A stretch of DNA of 64,000 bases from an uncultured Idiomarina sp. (GTDB lineage: Bacteria; Pseudomonadota; Gammaproteobacteria; Enterobacterales; Alteromonadaceae): positions 62,001 to 126,000 of the forward strand of contig CAMPHF010000008.1 of the NCBI GenBank assembly GCA_946885915.1. The letters run 5' to 3'. This document shows positions 27,075 through 36,448 of the stretch, piece after piece. Made by a program: the position numbers and the translations under genes. The notes beneath the pieces are model-generated. The model was not told the DNA's origin, ran no database searches, and saw only the letters and a list, made by a program, of their open reading frames with translations. Position 1 is the stretch's first letter; each line of letters opens with the position of its first letter.

Positions 27075-27902
27075 ATGGCTACTTATATTGTTGGTGACTT
27101 ACAGGGTTGTTATCGCGAACTCTGTTCGTTACTTGATCAGGCCGGCTTTACACCACAGTCTGATCGGCTGTTACTAGTTGGCGACATTGTCGCTCGCGGA
27201 CCAGATTCGAAGGCCTGCCTTGACCTAGTCATGCAATTGGGCCCAGCAGCACAGCCGGTACTGGGTAACCATGACCTACATTTGTTAGCCATTCTACTCG
27301 GTCAGCGCACACCCAAACCCGCCGACCACCTCTCCTCAATTGTGAACGCGAGTTCCGCGCAGCGCTTAGACTATATCGACTGGCTTCGCCAGCAACCGCT
27401 GTTGTACGATGGCCGCTATGACATTCGGCCATTTGTCATGACGCATGCGGGTATATATCCTTGGTGGAGTATGGAGCAAGCGGTAAGCTGCGCAACAGAG
27501 CTCAGCGAGCAATTGCGCGGCGATGACTTTGCCGCACTCATTGCCGCCATGTACGGCAATACGCCGACGAATTGGGACTCAAGTTTAGTGGGTTTCGACC
27601 GATATCGATTTAGTATTAACGCTTTTACAAGAATGCGTTTTTGTACGGCAGCGGGACAGCTAGATTTTAGCCACAATGGTGCCCCAGATGAGTGCTCTGA
27701 TACCACACTGAAGCCATGGTTTGATTATCTTGAGCCGCAACCGCATGCACTTATTTTTGGTCACTGGGCAGCGCTTGGTGGGCGCACACAGCGCGCCGAC
27801 ATTATTGGTTTAGATACGGGTTGCGTGTGGGGCGAGCGCTTAACCATGATGAACTGGACTACACAGCAATTTTTGACCGCCGCCAGTAGGCAGGGCGACT
27901 AG
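27075..27902 (+). CDS. apaH: symmetrical bis(5'-nucleosyl)-tetraphosphatase
   Basis: A 275-residue metallophosphoesterase that splits Ap4A into two ADP; it also removes Np4 caps from RNA in E. coli. The metal-binding signature appears in order: GDLQGCYREL (residues 7-16), GDIVARGPDS (37-46), LGNHDLHLLA (64-73). The C-terminal histidine motifs are THAGIYPWW and FGHWAALGG. The ATG at 27075 has almost no Shine-Dalgarno, so coupling to apaG 18 bases upstream is likely. The chemotaxis receptor gene starts 16 bases after its stop and may be co-transcribed. Confidence 0.96.
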   Translation: MATYIVGDLQGCYRELCSLLDQAGFTPQSDRLLLVGDIVARGPDSKACLDLVMQLGPAAQPVLGNHDLHLLAILLGQRTPKPADHLSSIVNASSAQRLDYIDWLRQQPLLYDGRYDIRPFVMTHAGIYPWWSMEQAVSCATELSEQLRGDDFAALIAAMYGNTPTNWDSSLVGFDRYRFSINAFTRMRFCTAAGQLDFSHNGAPDECSDTTLKPWFDYLEPQPHALIFGHWAALGGRTQRADIIGLDTGCVWGERLTMMNWTTQQFLTAASRQGD

Positions 27903-27917
27903 CGTAGAGGATATACT

Positions 27918-29918
27918 ATGAAATTAACGGTGGCACTTCGCGTTATAGGCGGTTTCGCGATCATCACGTTACTACTACTGGTGATCAGCCTTAGTTCTAT
28001 TTTCAACACCAACACCATTGGTAATTCAGCTGAACGGGTGAACCAAGTAGCGGTGCCTGCACTAGACGCGGTGGCCACCATTAAAGTGGAACTCCTTGAG
28101 ATTAGCACGATTAAACTGCAGGCCTACTACGATACCAACCTCGCCAGCGTACAGGCGTTACAAACCCGCTTTGAACAAGCGCGCGATACGCTCAATGCCG
28201 CAGAGGTAAAGCTACGAGGTGCACTTGCGGGCGAAGGCTACGACGCTCAACTTGATGAAAATCGCGAGGCGATTAATAACTATAACCAGCAAGTTGAACA
28301 GTTATTTGGCTTGCAACAACGTTACCTAAATCTGCGTGAAGAAATCACCAGCCGTGTTGAAACCATTGAGTTCGGCTTAGGTGACGCATCCTTCATGATG
28401 CTAGACATCATGGACAACACCGAAGAAACCCAAATTGAACTTGCTGCCGAAACGCTTGAGCGCGAGTTAAACGCGCTTATTTCGTTGCTATATGACATGC
28501 GCGCTGCCAGCGACATGGATCGTGCCAACGTTATCCAAAGTGAAATTGAAATCGGTATTAACGCGATGCAAACTCACATTAATACCTTAGATACACTTGC
28601 TGGTGACAATACCCGTGAGTTGGTCAACGATGCACTGGCTATGATCCGCACCAATACCGCCGCATTGACGGGGCCGAACTCTTACCCCGAGCTGGTCAAA
28701 TCAAGACTTCAAGTACGCGCTGACACCCTAGCTCGTAGTGAACAATCCGAACAAACCATGAATCGGGTGATAGCGCTCACCGACGATTTGCGTATCCGCG
28801 TACAGACCCTTGCCAGCGACGCACAAACCTCGGTAAGTAGCACGATTTCGACGACTAGTTGGATGAACACTTTACTCACCGTTATTTCCATCGCGTTAGC
28901 CATTGTGATTGCCTATATTACCGTTCGGCGCGTTACCGTTCCGCTCAATAAAGTAAACGATATGCTGAACGTGATGGCTGCGGGGAACCTGACTAGACGC
29001 GTTGATTATGACAAACAGGACGAATTTGGCTTACTGGCCGACAATACCAATCAGTTAACCGATAATCTTCGCGATCTGATTAACGGTATCGCCAATCGCG
29101 CTACTCAGCTGGCTGCAGCAGCCGAACAGTCCTCGGCCGTATCAGAACAAACGACGCGGGCCATTGAAGACCAGCGTGGACAAATCGAGCAAGTGGCGAC
29201 CGCCACCCAAGAGATGAATAGCACTTCATCAGAAATGGCGAATGGAGCGGCTGAGGCGCTCGAGCAAATCCAACATTCTGACGATGAAGCGACCCGTGTG
29301 CGGGAAATTTCTAGCAAAAATAAAGCCACCATTGAGGCGCTTGCAACAGAAATTAAAGCCGCTTCGGAAGTAATTAATCAGCTCTACCAAAATAGCACCA
29401 ACATCGGCAGTATTTTGGATGTGATTCGCGGGATCGCGGACCAAACCAACTTACTCGCACTGAACGCGGCCATCGAGGCTGCCCGCGCCGGTGAACAAGG
29501 TCGTGGATTCGCCGTAGTGGCTGACGAGGTGCGTACGCTCGCGAGCCGCACTCAAGAGTCGACCGAAGAAATTCATCAGATGATTGAAAGCTTGCAAGCG
29601 GACGCGCAACGCGCGGTGACCGTGATGAACAAAGGCCGCGAACAAGCAGAAGTGTGTGTCGGCCAAAGTGATGAGGCCGCCGCGGCGCTCCAATCAATTA
29701 CGGACTCGGTGCATCAAGCTGCAGATAGTAGTAACCACATTACCACCGCCGCACTGGAACAAAGCCGGACAGCGCAGGATATTAGCGAACGCTTAGAGCA
29801 AATCGTGGCAATTGCCGAACAAACAGCAGCCGGCTCTCAACAAACCGCAAAAGCCTCCAACGAAGTGGCGAAACTCTCCGAAGAATTACAGGATTCAATC
29901 AAGAGTTTCACCGTATAG
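27918..29918 (+). CDS. methyl-accepting chemotaxis protein
   Basis: A 666-residue receptor. The first membrane segment is at about residues 10-30 ([15 protein letters not shown]), followed by a periplasmic, mostly helical sensor (about 31-314). The second membrane segment is at about 315-337, then a HAMP domain (about 338-392) and a long cytoplasmic signalling coiled coil. The conserved hairpin tip, with [20 protein letters not shown], is at about 503-542. The sensor has predicted four-helix-bundle character and a pattern of repeated acidic residues, but I cannot name its ligand. There is no CheR-tethering pentapeptide at the C-terminus, which ends SIKSFTV. The ATG has GAGGA nine bases upstream. 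Its place directly behind apaH is unusual for a receptor gene. Confidence 0.93.
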   Translation: MKLTVALRVIGGFAIITLLLLVISLSSIFNTNTIGNSAERVNQVAVPALDAVATIKVELLEISTIKLQAYYDTNLASVQALQTRFEQARDTLNAAEVKLRGALAGEGYDAQLDENREAINNYNQQVEQLFGLQQRYLNLREEITSRVETIEFGLGDASFMMLDIMDNTEETQIELAAETLERELNALISLLYDMRAASDMDRANVIQSEIEIGINAMQTHINTLDTLAGDNTRELVNDALAMIRTNTAALTGPNSYPELVKSRLQVRADTLARSEQSEQTMNRVIALTDDLRIRVQTLASDAQTSVSSTISTTSWMNTLLTVISIALAIVIAYITVRRVTVPLNKVNDMLNVMAAGNLTRRVDYDKQDEFGLLADNTNQLTDNLRDLINGIANRATQLAAAAEQSSAVSEQTTRAIEDQRGQIEQVATATQEMNSTSSEMANGAAEALEQIQHSDDEATRVREISSKNKATIEALATEIKAASEVINQLYQNSTNIGSILDVIRGIADQTNLLALNAAIEAARAGEQGRGFAVVADEVRTLASRTQESTEEIHQMIESLQADAQRAVTVMNKGREQAEVCVGQSDEAAAALQSITDSVHQAADSSNHITTAALEQSRTAQDISERLEQIVAIAEQTAAGSQQTAKASNEVAKLSEELQDSIKSFTV

Positions 29919-29940
29919 CCGTTGCTTAGCGACCGTATCG

Positions 29941-29959
29941 CGCTGTCATTATGACAGCG
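29941..29959. other. 19-base near-perfect palindrome between the receptor gene and tyrS
   Basis: CGCTGTCAT and ATGACAGCG flank a single T at 29950. It overlaps the tyrS stop codon (29949-29951) and lies 22 bases beyond the receptor gene stop. As RNA it forms a short hairpin from either strand, so a bidirectional terminator is possible. There is no T-run on either side, and the loop would need at least two pairs to open. Confidence 0.4.
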
Positions 29960-31148
29960 TGATGCGCGCAAATTTACGTTTGCCAACCTGATAAACAGCC
30001 GTACCTGCACTGCATTCAAACTTAGTGTCAGTGACTCGTTCACCATCAATTTTGACGGCTTGCTGCTTGATCATCCGCAAGGCCTCGGAAGTAGAAGCTA
30101 CCAACTCAGCCGCCTTTAAGATGTTCCCAATCCCGCTGCCGGTTTCCGCCAACTTTAACGCTAACTCTGGCATTTCATCAGGCACCGCGTTTTTTTGGAA
30201 ACGCTGAACAAAATCTTGTTCCGCCGCCTCGGCAGCGGCTTCGTCATGGAACCGCGCAATAATCTCTTTTGCCAGTGCCACTTTCACATCACGGGGGTTT
30301 TTACCCGCTGCAACTTCAGCCTGTAACGCCTGAATGTCAGCCAGCGGCCGGAAACTAAGTAATTCGTAATACCGCCACATCAACTCATCGGAAATCGACA
30401 TGATCTTGCCAAACATATCGTTGGCAGGCTCGGTAATACCGATATAGTTGCCCAGCGATTTCGACATTTTTTGTACGCCATCAAGCCCTTCAAGCAGCGG
30501 CACCATCATCACGGTTTGCGGCCGTTGTCCTTCGCTCTTTTGTAACTCACGCCCCATCAACAAGTTAAAACGCTGATCGGTACCACCTAGCTCTACATCA
30601 GCTTTCAGCGCGACGGAATCCCAGCCTTGCACTAATGGGTAAAGAAACTCATGGATGGCAATCGATTGACCATTAGCATAACGCTTTTTGAAATCGTCGC
30701 GCTCGAGCATGCGCGCTACCGTCTGCTGAGCAGCAAGTTTGATCATACCGGCGGCGCCGAGCTGCTCCATCCATTCAGAATTAAAGCGGATCTGAGTTTT
30801 GGCCGGATCGAGAATTTTGAAGACTTGGGTCTGATAAGTTTTAGCGTTCGCGAGCACATCTTCGCGTGTTAACGGCTTACGCGTTACATTTTTGCCGGTG
30901 GGGTCACCAATCATGCCGGTAAAATCACCTATCAAAAACACTACTTGATGGCCCAAATCCTGAAAGGCCTTTAATTTGTTAATGAGAACGGTATGGCCTA
31001 AATGCAAATCTGGCGCCGTTGGATCAAACCCTGCCTTAATCACCAAAGGCTTATTTTCTTTAAGCTTTTCAACTAGTTCGGACTCAAGTAGTACCTCTTC
31101 TGTACCACGCGTGAGTTCCGCAAGTGCGGCAGCTACTGCATCAGACAT
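29949..31148 (-). CDS. tyrS: tyrosyl-tRNA synthetase
   Basis: A 399-residue class I synthetase. The HIGH-type motif is HLGH (residues 49-52), the KMSKS motif is residues 227-231, and a C-terminal S4 RNA-binding domain spans about 335-399. It attaches tyrosine to tRNA-Tyr. The length and the [13 protein letters not shown] block place it in the TyrRS group typified by the shorter TyrZ-like enzymes, not the 424-residue E. coli TyrS. The ATG at 31148 has GAGGA about nine bases upstream. A promoter with a good -10 box lies at 31196-31224. It is divergent from the M23 peptidase gene. Confidence 0.96.
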   Translation of the reverse strand: MSDAVAAALAELTRGTEEVLLESELVEKLKENKPLVIKAGFDPTAPDLHLGHTVLINKLKAFQDLGHQVVFLIGDFTGMIGDPTGKNVTRKPLTREDVLANAKTYQTQVFKILDPAKTQIRFNSEWMEQLGAAGMIKLAAQQTVARMLERDDFKKRYANGQSIAIHEFLYPLVQGWDSVALKADVELGGTDQRFNLLMGRELQKSEGQRPQTVMMVPLLEGLDGVQKMSKSLGNYIGITEPANDMFGKIMSISDELMWRYYELLSFRPLADIQALQAEVAAGKNPRDVKVALAKEIIARFHDEAAAEAAEQDFVQRFQKNAVPDEMPELALKLAETGSGIGNILKAAELVASTSEALRMIKQQAVKIDGERVTDTKFECSAGTAVYQVGKRKFARITLS

Positions 31149-31195
31149 GTGTGATCCTCATTCATTATCGGCACCCAATTGGCGCTAAACCACGT

Positions 31196-31224
31196 ATTGT
31201 AAGGCATTCTTTGCTCTGCTTTAA
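31196..31224 (-). promoter_or_regulatory. candidate promoter of tyrS
   Basis: On the minus strand TTAAAG (31219-31224) and TACAAT (31196-31201) are 17 bases apart; the -10 matches the consensus at 5 of 6 positions, the -35 at 3. It would give a leader of about 40 bases. Confidence 0.4.
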
Positions 31225-31314
31225 GTGTAAACAGACTGGCAAAACGCAAAATTTCATATTATTCTGCGAAATAGTCTGGTGATGCCAAAGAGCAATCACA
31301 GCGAGGTCAGAAAC

Positions 31315-31347
31315 ATGAAGTGCGCTAAATATGAAAGCAGTCTCTAA
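31315..31347 (+). CDS. short upstream ORF overlapping the M23 peptidase start
   Basis: Ten codons, MKCAKYESSL, then TAA. Its ATG at 31315 is eight bases after GAGG (31303-31306), an ideal spacing. The peptidase ATG at 31331 lies inside it in another frame and has no Shine-Dalgarno of its own within range. Ribosomes would load at the short ORF, end at 31347 and may re-initiate 17 bases back at the peptidase start. A leader-peptide role is inferred. Confidence 0.4.
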   Translation: MKCAKYESSL

Positions 31348-32656
31348 AAATATAACAACGATCGTCAAGCAGTTACCGAATTCTCACAAGGTACTTATTT
31401 CCTCAATAAGTGCCGCGGTGTTGCTATTGCTATGGTTGCCCTCGGACGAGGCCACCGCGTCGAAAAATACGCCGGCGGTAGACCAGCTTATTTTGGGTCA
31501 ACGTTATCAATTAGAACTTGAGGTGCCCACACAAACCAGTGAGCAAACCCAAGCAGAGCAGCTGCGTTGGAGCGGTTACGAAGTGCGCACCGGCGATAAT
31601 CTCGCTAAAATTTTTGACAAAGTGGGCCTAACCCCGCGCCAGCTTTATGAAATTACTGAAGCTGGCCCTAATGCCAAGCTATTACGTAAGATCCATCCGG
31701 GCGACACCCTCAGATTTGCCCGCGACACTGCTGGCAACCTTATTCAGTTGGCCTACACCCTAAGCGCCACTGAAACTTTATTGATCACCCAAACAGACGC
31801 CGGCTATGCGGCCGATATTGAAACCAAAGCGGTTGAAACACGAACTGCATTTGCGCGTGCCAGCATTACTAGCAGTTTCTGGAACGCCGGCATCGACGCT
31901 GGGCTAACCAACGGGCAAATCATGAGTCTTGCCAGCATTTTTGGCTGGGATATCGACTTTGCCCTTGATATGCGAGAAGGCGACGAATTTAGCGTGCTGT
32001 TTGAGAAGCAGTATGTAGAAGGTGAGTTTATCGGTTATGGCCGTATTTTGGCGGCTGAATTTATTAACCAAGGCCAGCCTTTTAGTGCTGTATTGAACGA
32101 TAACGGCCAATATTACACGCCGGAAGGGCGCGCCATGCGCAAAACCTTCTTGCGCTCACCGGTAAACTTTACTTACATCAGTTCTAGCTTTAACCCACGC
32201 CGCTTGCATCCAGTGACTGGACGAGTTCGTCCACATAACGGTATTGATTATGCGGCCAATGTGGGTACCCCGATTATGTCAGCGGGTGATGGCAAGGTCA
32301 TTGCCAGTAGCTATAACAACCTCAATGGTCATTACGTGTTTATTCAGCACGGTGAGCGTTACGTGACTAAGTATTTACATCTTAGCAAACGCTTAGTGAA
32401 ACACGGCGACCGGGTGAAACAGGGCGAATTGATTGGCCGCGTGGGCGCCACTGGGCGAGTCACCGGCGCTCACTTACATTACGAATTTTTAGTCGACGGT
32501 GTACACCGCAATCCGCGTACGGTGGAACTACCGCAAGCGAAATCCTTAAGCGCCAGCGAGTTGCCTAGCTTTAGAGCCATCGCAGACCAGCGCTTGGCTA
32601 TGTTGCAAGACAATAAACGTGTGCTCCTAGCGCTTAATACCAATAACGCTAATTGA
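31331..32656 (+). CDS. M23-family peptidoglycan endopeptidase, MepM-like
   Basis: A 441-residue protein with one N-terminal membrane anchor (about residues 20-37), an OapA/LysM-like region (about 75-150, with VRTGDNLAKIFDKVGLT), and a C-terminal M23 zinc endopeptidase domain. The zinc ligands are in HNGIDYAA (about 302-309) and GAHLHYEFLVDG. It would cut peptide cross-links in the periplasm to allow wall growth. The position beside tyrS and before anmK is shared with Shewanella-type genomes. The ATG at 31331 lacks a close Shine-Dalgarno, and a better-initiated short ORF overlaps it. It could equally be called YebA/MepM; I leave the symbol open because several paralogues occur in this order. 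Confidence 0.9.
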   Translation: MKAVSKNITTIVKQLPNSHKVLISSISAAVLLLLWLPSDEATASKNTPAVDQLILGQRYQLELEVPTQTSEQTQAEQLRWSGYEVRTGDNLAKIFDKVGLTPRQLYEITEAGPNAKLLRKIHPGDTLRFARDTAGNLIQLAYTLSATETLLITQTDAGYAADIETKAVETRTAFARASITSSFWNAGIDAGLTNGQIMSLASIFGWDIDFALDMREGDEFSVLFEKQYVEGEFIGYGRILAAEFINQGQPFSAVLNDNGQYYTPEGRAMRKTFLRSPVNFTYISSSFNPRRLHPVTGRVRPHNGIDYAANVGTPIMSAGDGKVIASSYNNLNGHYVFIQHGERYVTKYLHLSKRLVKHGDRVKQGELIGRVGATGRVTGAHLHYEFLVDGVHRNPRTVELPQAKSLSASELPSFRAIADQRLAMLQDNKRVLLALNTNNAN

Positions 32657-32673
32657 GCATGAGGGCACCCGCC

Positions 32674-33822
32674 ATGAGCACCAACGGTTATTATATTGGG
32701 CTAATGTCGGGTACCAGCATGGATGGCCTTGATGCCGCGCTAGTGGAAATGACGGCTGGCACACCGCGGCTAGTGGCCAGCCACTTACAACCCATTCCTA
32801 CCGCGCTGCGCTCGCAACTTGAACAGCTCTGTCAACCACAAGCAGGCGAATTAGCTGCTTATGCAGATGCCGACCAAGCTTTTGCCGAGTTGTGCGCGGA
32901 AGCAGTCGCTCCGTTGTTACAACAATCGGGGTTAAGCGCCGCCGATATTGTGGCGATTGGTAGTCACGGCCAAACCGTGCGCCATCAACCTCACGCACCT
33001 CATCCCTATACGCTGCAGCTTGGCGATCCTAATCGGCTCGCGGCGCTCAGCGGCATTGATGTGATCGCTGATTTTCGCCGCATGGATATGGCACTGGGTG
33101 GCGAAGGCGCCCCACTGGTACCCGCTTTTCATCAGTTTTTGTTCGCCAGCGAGCATGAACCACGTGCACTGGTGAATCTTGGTGGGATTGCCAATATTAC
33201 CTGGCTGCCGGGCAACGCGGATGCCGTCACCGGCTTTGATACTGGTCCCGCCAATACCTTGCTAGATAAATGGTATCAACTGCACCACCCGGCCGCTGGC
33301 TATGGCTTCGATGCAAATGGCGAGTTTGCGCGGCAAGGCAAGCTGCAACCAGAACTCTTGGAATGCCTACTGAACGACCCATTTTTTGCCCGGCAACCGC
33401 CGAAAAGCACAGGTCGAGATGACTTCCATTTGGGGTGGTTGCAACAGCAAGTAACTGACCTTGAAGCCTACGCTCCGGCTGACGTACAACATACGTTGCT
33501 GCATCTTACTGCAAAAAGCCTCGCGCAAGCATGCGAGCGCTTTTTACCTAGTATACCGAAACGGCTTTATTTGTGCGGTGGCGGTGCCTTAAATCCGCTG
33601 TTGTTGCAGACCTGTCAGGCCTACTTGCCGACTACCGAGGTGCTTAGCACTGAGGCCCTTGGGGTTGCCCCTGAATGGTTAGAGGCTATGGCTTTTGCAT
33701 GGTTAGCATGGTGCCACGTGAATCAACAACCGGGTAATCTGCGCGCGGTTACCGGTGCGCGCCAGCCAACGGTGCTAGGTGGCTGGTACCGCGCACCACG
33801 AGCGCAATTTCGCGCCCGTTAA
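32674..33822 (+). CDS. anmK: anhydro-N-acetylmuramic acid kinase
   Basis: A 382-residue sugar kinase that opens and phosphorylates 1,6-anhydro-MurNAc released during wall turnover, giving MurNAc 6-phosphate. Signatures are YYIGLMSGTSMDGLDAAL (residues 5-22), IGSHGQTVRHQP, and the ATP-binding VNLGGIANITWL with GFDTGPANTLLD. The catalytic aspartate is in IADFRRMDMALGGEGAPLV. I take the ATG at 32674, with GAGGG eight bases before it; an ATG at 32659 would add five residues. It begins 17 bases after the M23 peptidase stop, so peptidoglycan cleavage and recycling are encoded together. Confidence 0.96.
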   Translation: MSTNGYYIGLMSGTSMDGLDAALVEMTAGTPRLVASHLQPIPTALRSQLEQLCQPQAGELAAYADADQAFAELCAEAVAPLLQQSGLSAADIVAIGSHGQTVRHQPHAPHPYTLQLGDPNRLAALSGIDVIADFRRMDMALGGEGAPLVPAFHQFLFASEHEPRALVNLGGIANITWLPGNADAVTGFDTGPANTLLDKWYQLHHPAAGYGFDANGEFARQGKLQPELLECLLNDPFFARQPPKSTGRDDFHLGWLQQQVTDLEAYAPADVQHTLLHLTAKSLAQACERFLPSIPKRLYLCGGGALNPLLLQTCQAYLPTTEVLSTEALGVAPEWLEAMAFAWLAWCHVNQQPGNLRAVTGARQPTVLGGWYRAPRAQFRAR

Positions 33823-33832
33823 CCACAACGAC

Positions 33833-35143
33833 TTAAGCTAATGCGGCAAAGGCATCACGGCTTAAGTTTTCGTTGTGCTGCTCACCCACCACAATACTAT
33901 CTTCAATCCGCACGCCGCCAAATGGCCGTAGTGCATCTATTTGCGACCAATTGAAATCCGCGTTACCGGCAAAAGGTTCAAGCAACTGATCAATCACATA
34001 AAGACCAGGCTCAATGGTAAAGACTTGGCCTGCCTCAACCGGACGTAGCAGCCGTAAGAACGGGTGACGCTCGTCGCGCGGATACATATTGCCACGCTCA
34101 TCGCGCTGATGGCCGCCTACGTCATGCACCTGCAAACCGATGAAGTGACCTAAACCATGGGGGAAGAATGGGCTGGTATAACCTTGCTCATAAATAGCCT
34201 CGGCCGTTCCTTTCACTAAATCAAAATCCGCCAATACTTGCGCAATTTTTAAATGCTGGGAAACGTGCAGTTGGTAATAGTCGACGCCCGGTTTAATTTC
34301 ATCAAGTAACGCCTGCTGAGCATTGTCTACCGCCGCCACGATGTCGGCAAAGATACCGCTTTCAGCACGACTATAAGTACGCGTAATATCAGCGCAGTAA
34401 CCTTTGTAAGTAGCACCAGCATCAATCAAGAACGAGCGGCTTTCGGCCGGCGCGTTCACGTCGTACACATCGTAATGCAGCACCGCGCCATGCTCGTTCA
34501 ACGCCACAATATTGTTGTACGGCATTTCACTTTCGCGAAACCCAATACTGGCGAGATAGGCATGCTGAATCTCGAGCTCGCTCTTGCCTGCGTAAAATGC
34601 GTCTCGGGCCGCGTTATGTGCAATCGCCGCCAGCCGGTTAGCATGCCGCATATTGTCAATTTCCCACGGCGTTTTAAGCGCCCGGTGATAATGTAAGTGG
34701 TCAATCAGCGCTTGTGGATTACGCTGCGCGACTGGCCATTGCGCCACTGGTTGCGCGAAATCTTCGCCTAACCAAGCACAATGTTGCAACTTATCACCAA
34801 GTTGAGTGGCGATTTCATCCACACTGCCAACCACTCTTAGGTCGAACTGCGCTTCCCATTCGCGGGTATCGAGGCGAATATCCGAATGCCAAAAATCACG
34901 CGGCTGATGCAAAAATAAGACAGGCTTTTGCCCGGGGCGATAATAAATCGCACTTTTCGGGGCGTTAGTCACGGGAACCCAGTATTTGAATAACGGGTTG
35001 ACCTTGTAAGGTGCTGGGTTGTCGTCTAGAAAAGCGACCCGAGGTTGGCCCGCATAGACCAACACCGCATCAAAATTATTGGCTTGTAGCGCCGCATCGA
35101 AACGTGCGGCAACTGTCGAGATATGTTCTGCGTATAAACTCAT
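33833..35143 (-). CDS. pepQ: Xaa-Pro dipeptidase (prolidase, PepQ / OPAA type)
   Basis: A 436-residue creatinase-fold metallopeptidase very similar in layout to E. coli PepQ and to the Alteromonas prolidase known as organophosphorus acid anhydrolase. The N-terminal domain has FLDDNPAPYKVNP. The dimanganese site residues are in LIDAGATYKGYCADITRTY, FFPHGLGHFIGLQVHDVGG, FTIEPGLYVID and GVRIEDSIV. Its natural role is cleavage of Xaa-Pro dipeptides in the cytosol. The ATG at 35143 has AGAGG seven bases upstream. It converges with anmK and is separated from erpA by 47 bases on the same strand. Confidence 0.95.
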   Translation of the reverse strand: MSLYAEHISTVAARFDAALQANNFDAVLVYAGQPRVAFLDDNPAPYKVNPLFKYWVPVTNAPKSAIYYRPGQKPVLFLHQPRDFWHSDIRLDTREWEAQFDLRVVGSVDEIATQLGDKLQHCAWLGEDFAQPVAQWPVAQRNPQALIDHLHYHRALKTPWEIDNMRHANRLAAIAHNAARDAFYAGKSELEIQHAYLASIGFRESEMPYNNIVALNEHGAVLHYDVYDVNAPAESRSFLIDAGATYKGYCADITRTYSRAESGIFADIVAAVDNAQQALLDEIKPGVDYYQLHVSQHLKIAQVLADFDLVKGTAEAIYEQGYTSPFFPHGLGHFIGLQVHDVGGHQRDERGNMYPRDERHPFLRLLRPVEAGQVFTIEPGLYVIDQLLEPFAGNADFNWSQIDALRPFGGVRIEDSIVVGEQHNENLSRDAFAALA

Positions 35144-35190
35144 AACGACCTCTGCAACGAAATGAGGCCATAGTTTACCTGATGTGCTGC

Positions 35191-35532
35191 TTAAACGCTA
35201 AAGCTGGCACCACAGCCGCAGGTGGTTGAGGCGTTGGGGTTGTCAACAAAAAAGCGCGCGCCTTGCAAACCCTCTTCATAGTTCACAGTGCCGCCCACGA
35301 GATATTGTAAGCTCATGGGGTCGACCACTAAGCTCACGCCGTTGCGCTCAACTTCCATATCACCATCGTTCACGGCTTCGTCAAAGGTGAATCCGTATTG
35401 AAAGCCGGAACAGCCGCCGCCAGTGACGTAAACACGCAGCTTGAGATTCGGATTTTCTTCCTCCGAAATAAGCGTTTTTACTTTGTTTGCAGCCGCCTCG
35501 GTAAATTGAATCGGCATTGGGGCGTCAGACAT
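35191..35532 (-). CDS. erpA: A-type iron-sulfur cluster insertion protein ErpA
   Basis: A 113-residue A-type carrier that delivers iron-sulfur clusters to apo-proteins such as IspG/IspH. The three cluster cysteines are Cys41 (GGGCSGF) and Cys105/Cys107 (CGCG). The sequence [19 protein letters not shown] and the length match ErpA (114 in E. coli), not IscA. The start at 35532 has GAGG ten bases upstream. A strong promoter (35595-35623) overlaps the end of the upstream gene. A stem-loop (35553-35571) lies in the leader. In E. coli erpA is controlled by IscR; I see no convincing IscR site here. Confidence 0.96.
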   Translation of the reverse strand: MSDAPMPIQFTEAAANKVKTLISEEENPNLKLRVYVTGGGCSGFQYGFTFDEAVNDGDMEVERNGVSLVVDPMSLQYLVGGTVNYEEGLQGARFFVDNPNASTTCGCGASFSV

Positions 35533-35552
35533 GATTACTCAACCTCGTTTGC

Positions 35553-35571
35553 AACTGTCGCTCGGACAGTT
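35553..35571 (-). promoter_or_regulatory. stem-loop in the erpA leader
   Basis: Seven-base inverted repeat AACTGTC (35553-35559) and GACAGTT (35565-35571) around GCTCG. It lies just downstream of the predicted transcription start and ends about 20 bases before the erpA ATG, leaving the Shine-Dalgarno free. It could be an operator palindrome or an mRNA hairpin; no T-run follows. Confidence 0.4.
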
Positions 35572-35594
35572 TAGTGATTTGATACTACCCGTCT

Positions 35595-35623
35595 ATTGTC
35601 GCTTACCCGAGTAAAAGGGTCAA
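35595..35623 (-). promoter_or_regulatory. sigma-70 promoter of erpA
   Basis: On the minus strand TTGACC (35618-35623, 5 of 6) and GACAAT (35595-35600, 4 of 6) are exactly 17 bases apart. The -35 box overlaps the stop codon of the DUF6776 gene, so erpA has its own promoter embedded in the 3' end of the preceding gene. Confidence 0.6.
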
Positions 35624-36372
35624 GTATTAGGGCTGGTGACTGGGCCGGGTTCGCGACTGGGTTCTGGGCTCTGCCGCAGCTGCTGCCAAAAGAAGCTCTG
35701 CTCAATGGCGTTACGCCGACCGGAAACAGCAACACTCACGTCAATCCGCTCGGGTAAAAAGCCCTCTGGCATCAAAAAGTCACCCGCAAATACATTAAAG
35801 TAGCGCATATTGAACGCCCGCGAGTCATTCTCAATCATCGCTAATTCAAATAGGTCATAGGTGGCGCGCTCACCATTACGGCGACCCACTAAGGTTAGAC
35901 TTACGCGACCACTCACCAAATCCCGCTGCCGCTCTAAATGCACTAGTGCTAAATTAAAGTGGTAATGACCAGCCCGCTGATTAGCCGATACTTCTAGTGA
36001 GTCTATAATCACGCCGTTGGCTTCCAGCTCTGGCGCCATAATTTTCTGATAGAACGCGATTTCTCGGCGCAGCGCAAAGGTTTCATCCTGCGCCATTGCC
36101 ATTTCTTGTTGCAAGCTGGCGTTCGCCGCTTTTTCAATATCCAACTCCACTTGTAAAATGTGGGTTCGATATTCAAGCTGCTCAATCTGTCGGTACATAC
36201 CATCGATACGTTGGGACTGCCGCGCAGTTTCCGCGGCAAGATAATGCAAATGCCAGTGACCGAGGCCATAACCCGCCCACACTAAGCCGAGCAGTCCTGC
36301 CACAATCACTAACGTGACGGGGAGCTTGCCGTACTTGTGTTGCCAATACTGGATATTCAACTTCTCTTTCAT
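35620..36372 (-). CDS. DUF6776-type membrane protein with coiled coil
   Basis: A 250-residue protein from the ATG at 36372 (AGAG upstream). A short cytoplasmic start is followed by one membrane segment (about residues 18-36, LPVTLVIVAGLLGLVWAGY), a coiled coil (about 45-115, heptads rich in Gln/Glu/Leu), and a C-terminal periplasmic domain ending in a proline/serine tail. The family is of unknown function and is commonly found next to erpA and hemJ in gammaproteobacteria. An ORF start at 36420 would add 16 residues without conservation. It is divergent from hemJ with a 76-base gap. Confidence 0.75.
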   Translation of the reverse strand: MKEKLNIQYWQHKYGKLPVTLVIVAGLLGLVWAGYGLGHWHLHYLAAETARQSQRIDGMYRQIEQLEYRTHILQVELDIEKAANASLQQEMAMAQDETFALRREIAFYQKIMAPELEANGVIIDSLEVSANQRAGHYHFNLALVHLERQRDLVSGRVSLTLVGRRNGERATYDLFELAMIENDSRAFNMRYFNVFAGDFLMPEGFLPERIDVSVAVSGRRNAIEQSFFWQQLRQSPEPSREPGPVTSPNT

Positions 36373-36448
36373 CGCAACTCTTTCTATGATGGTGGCCGAT
36401 GATGATCGCGGTTTAATCAATCGGCAATGCTAAGGGAGCACAGGCGCA

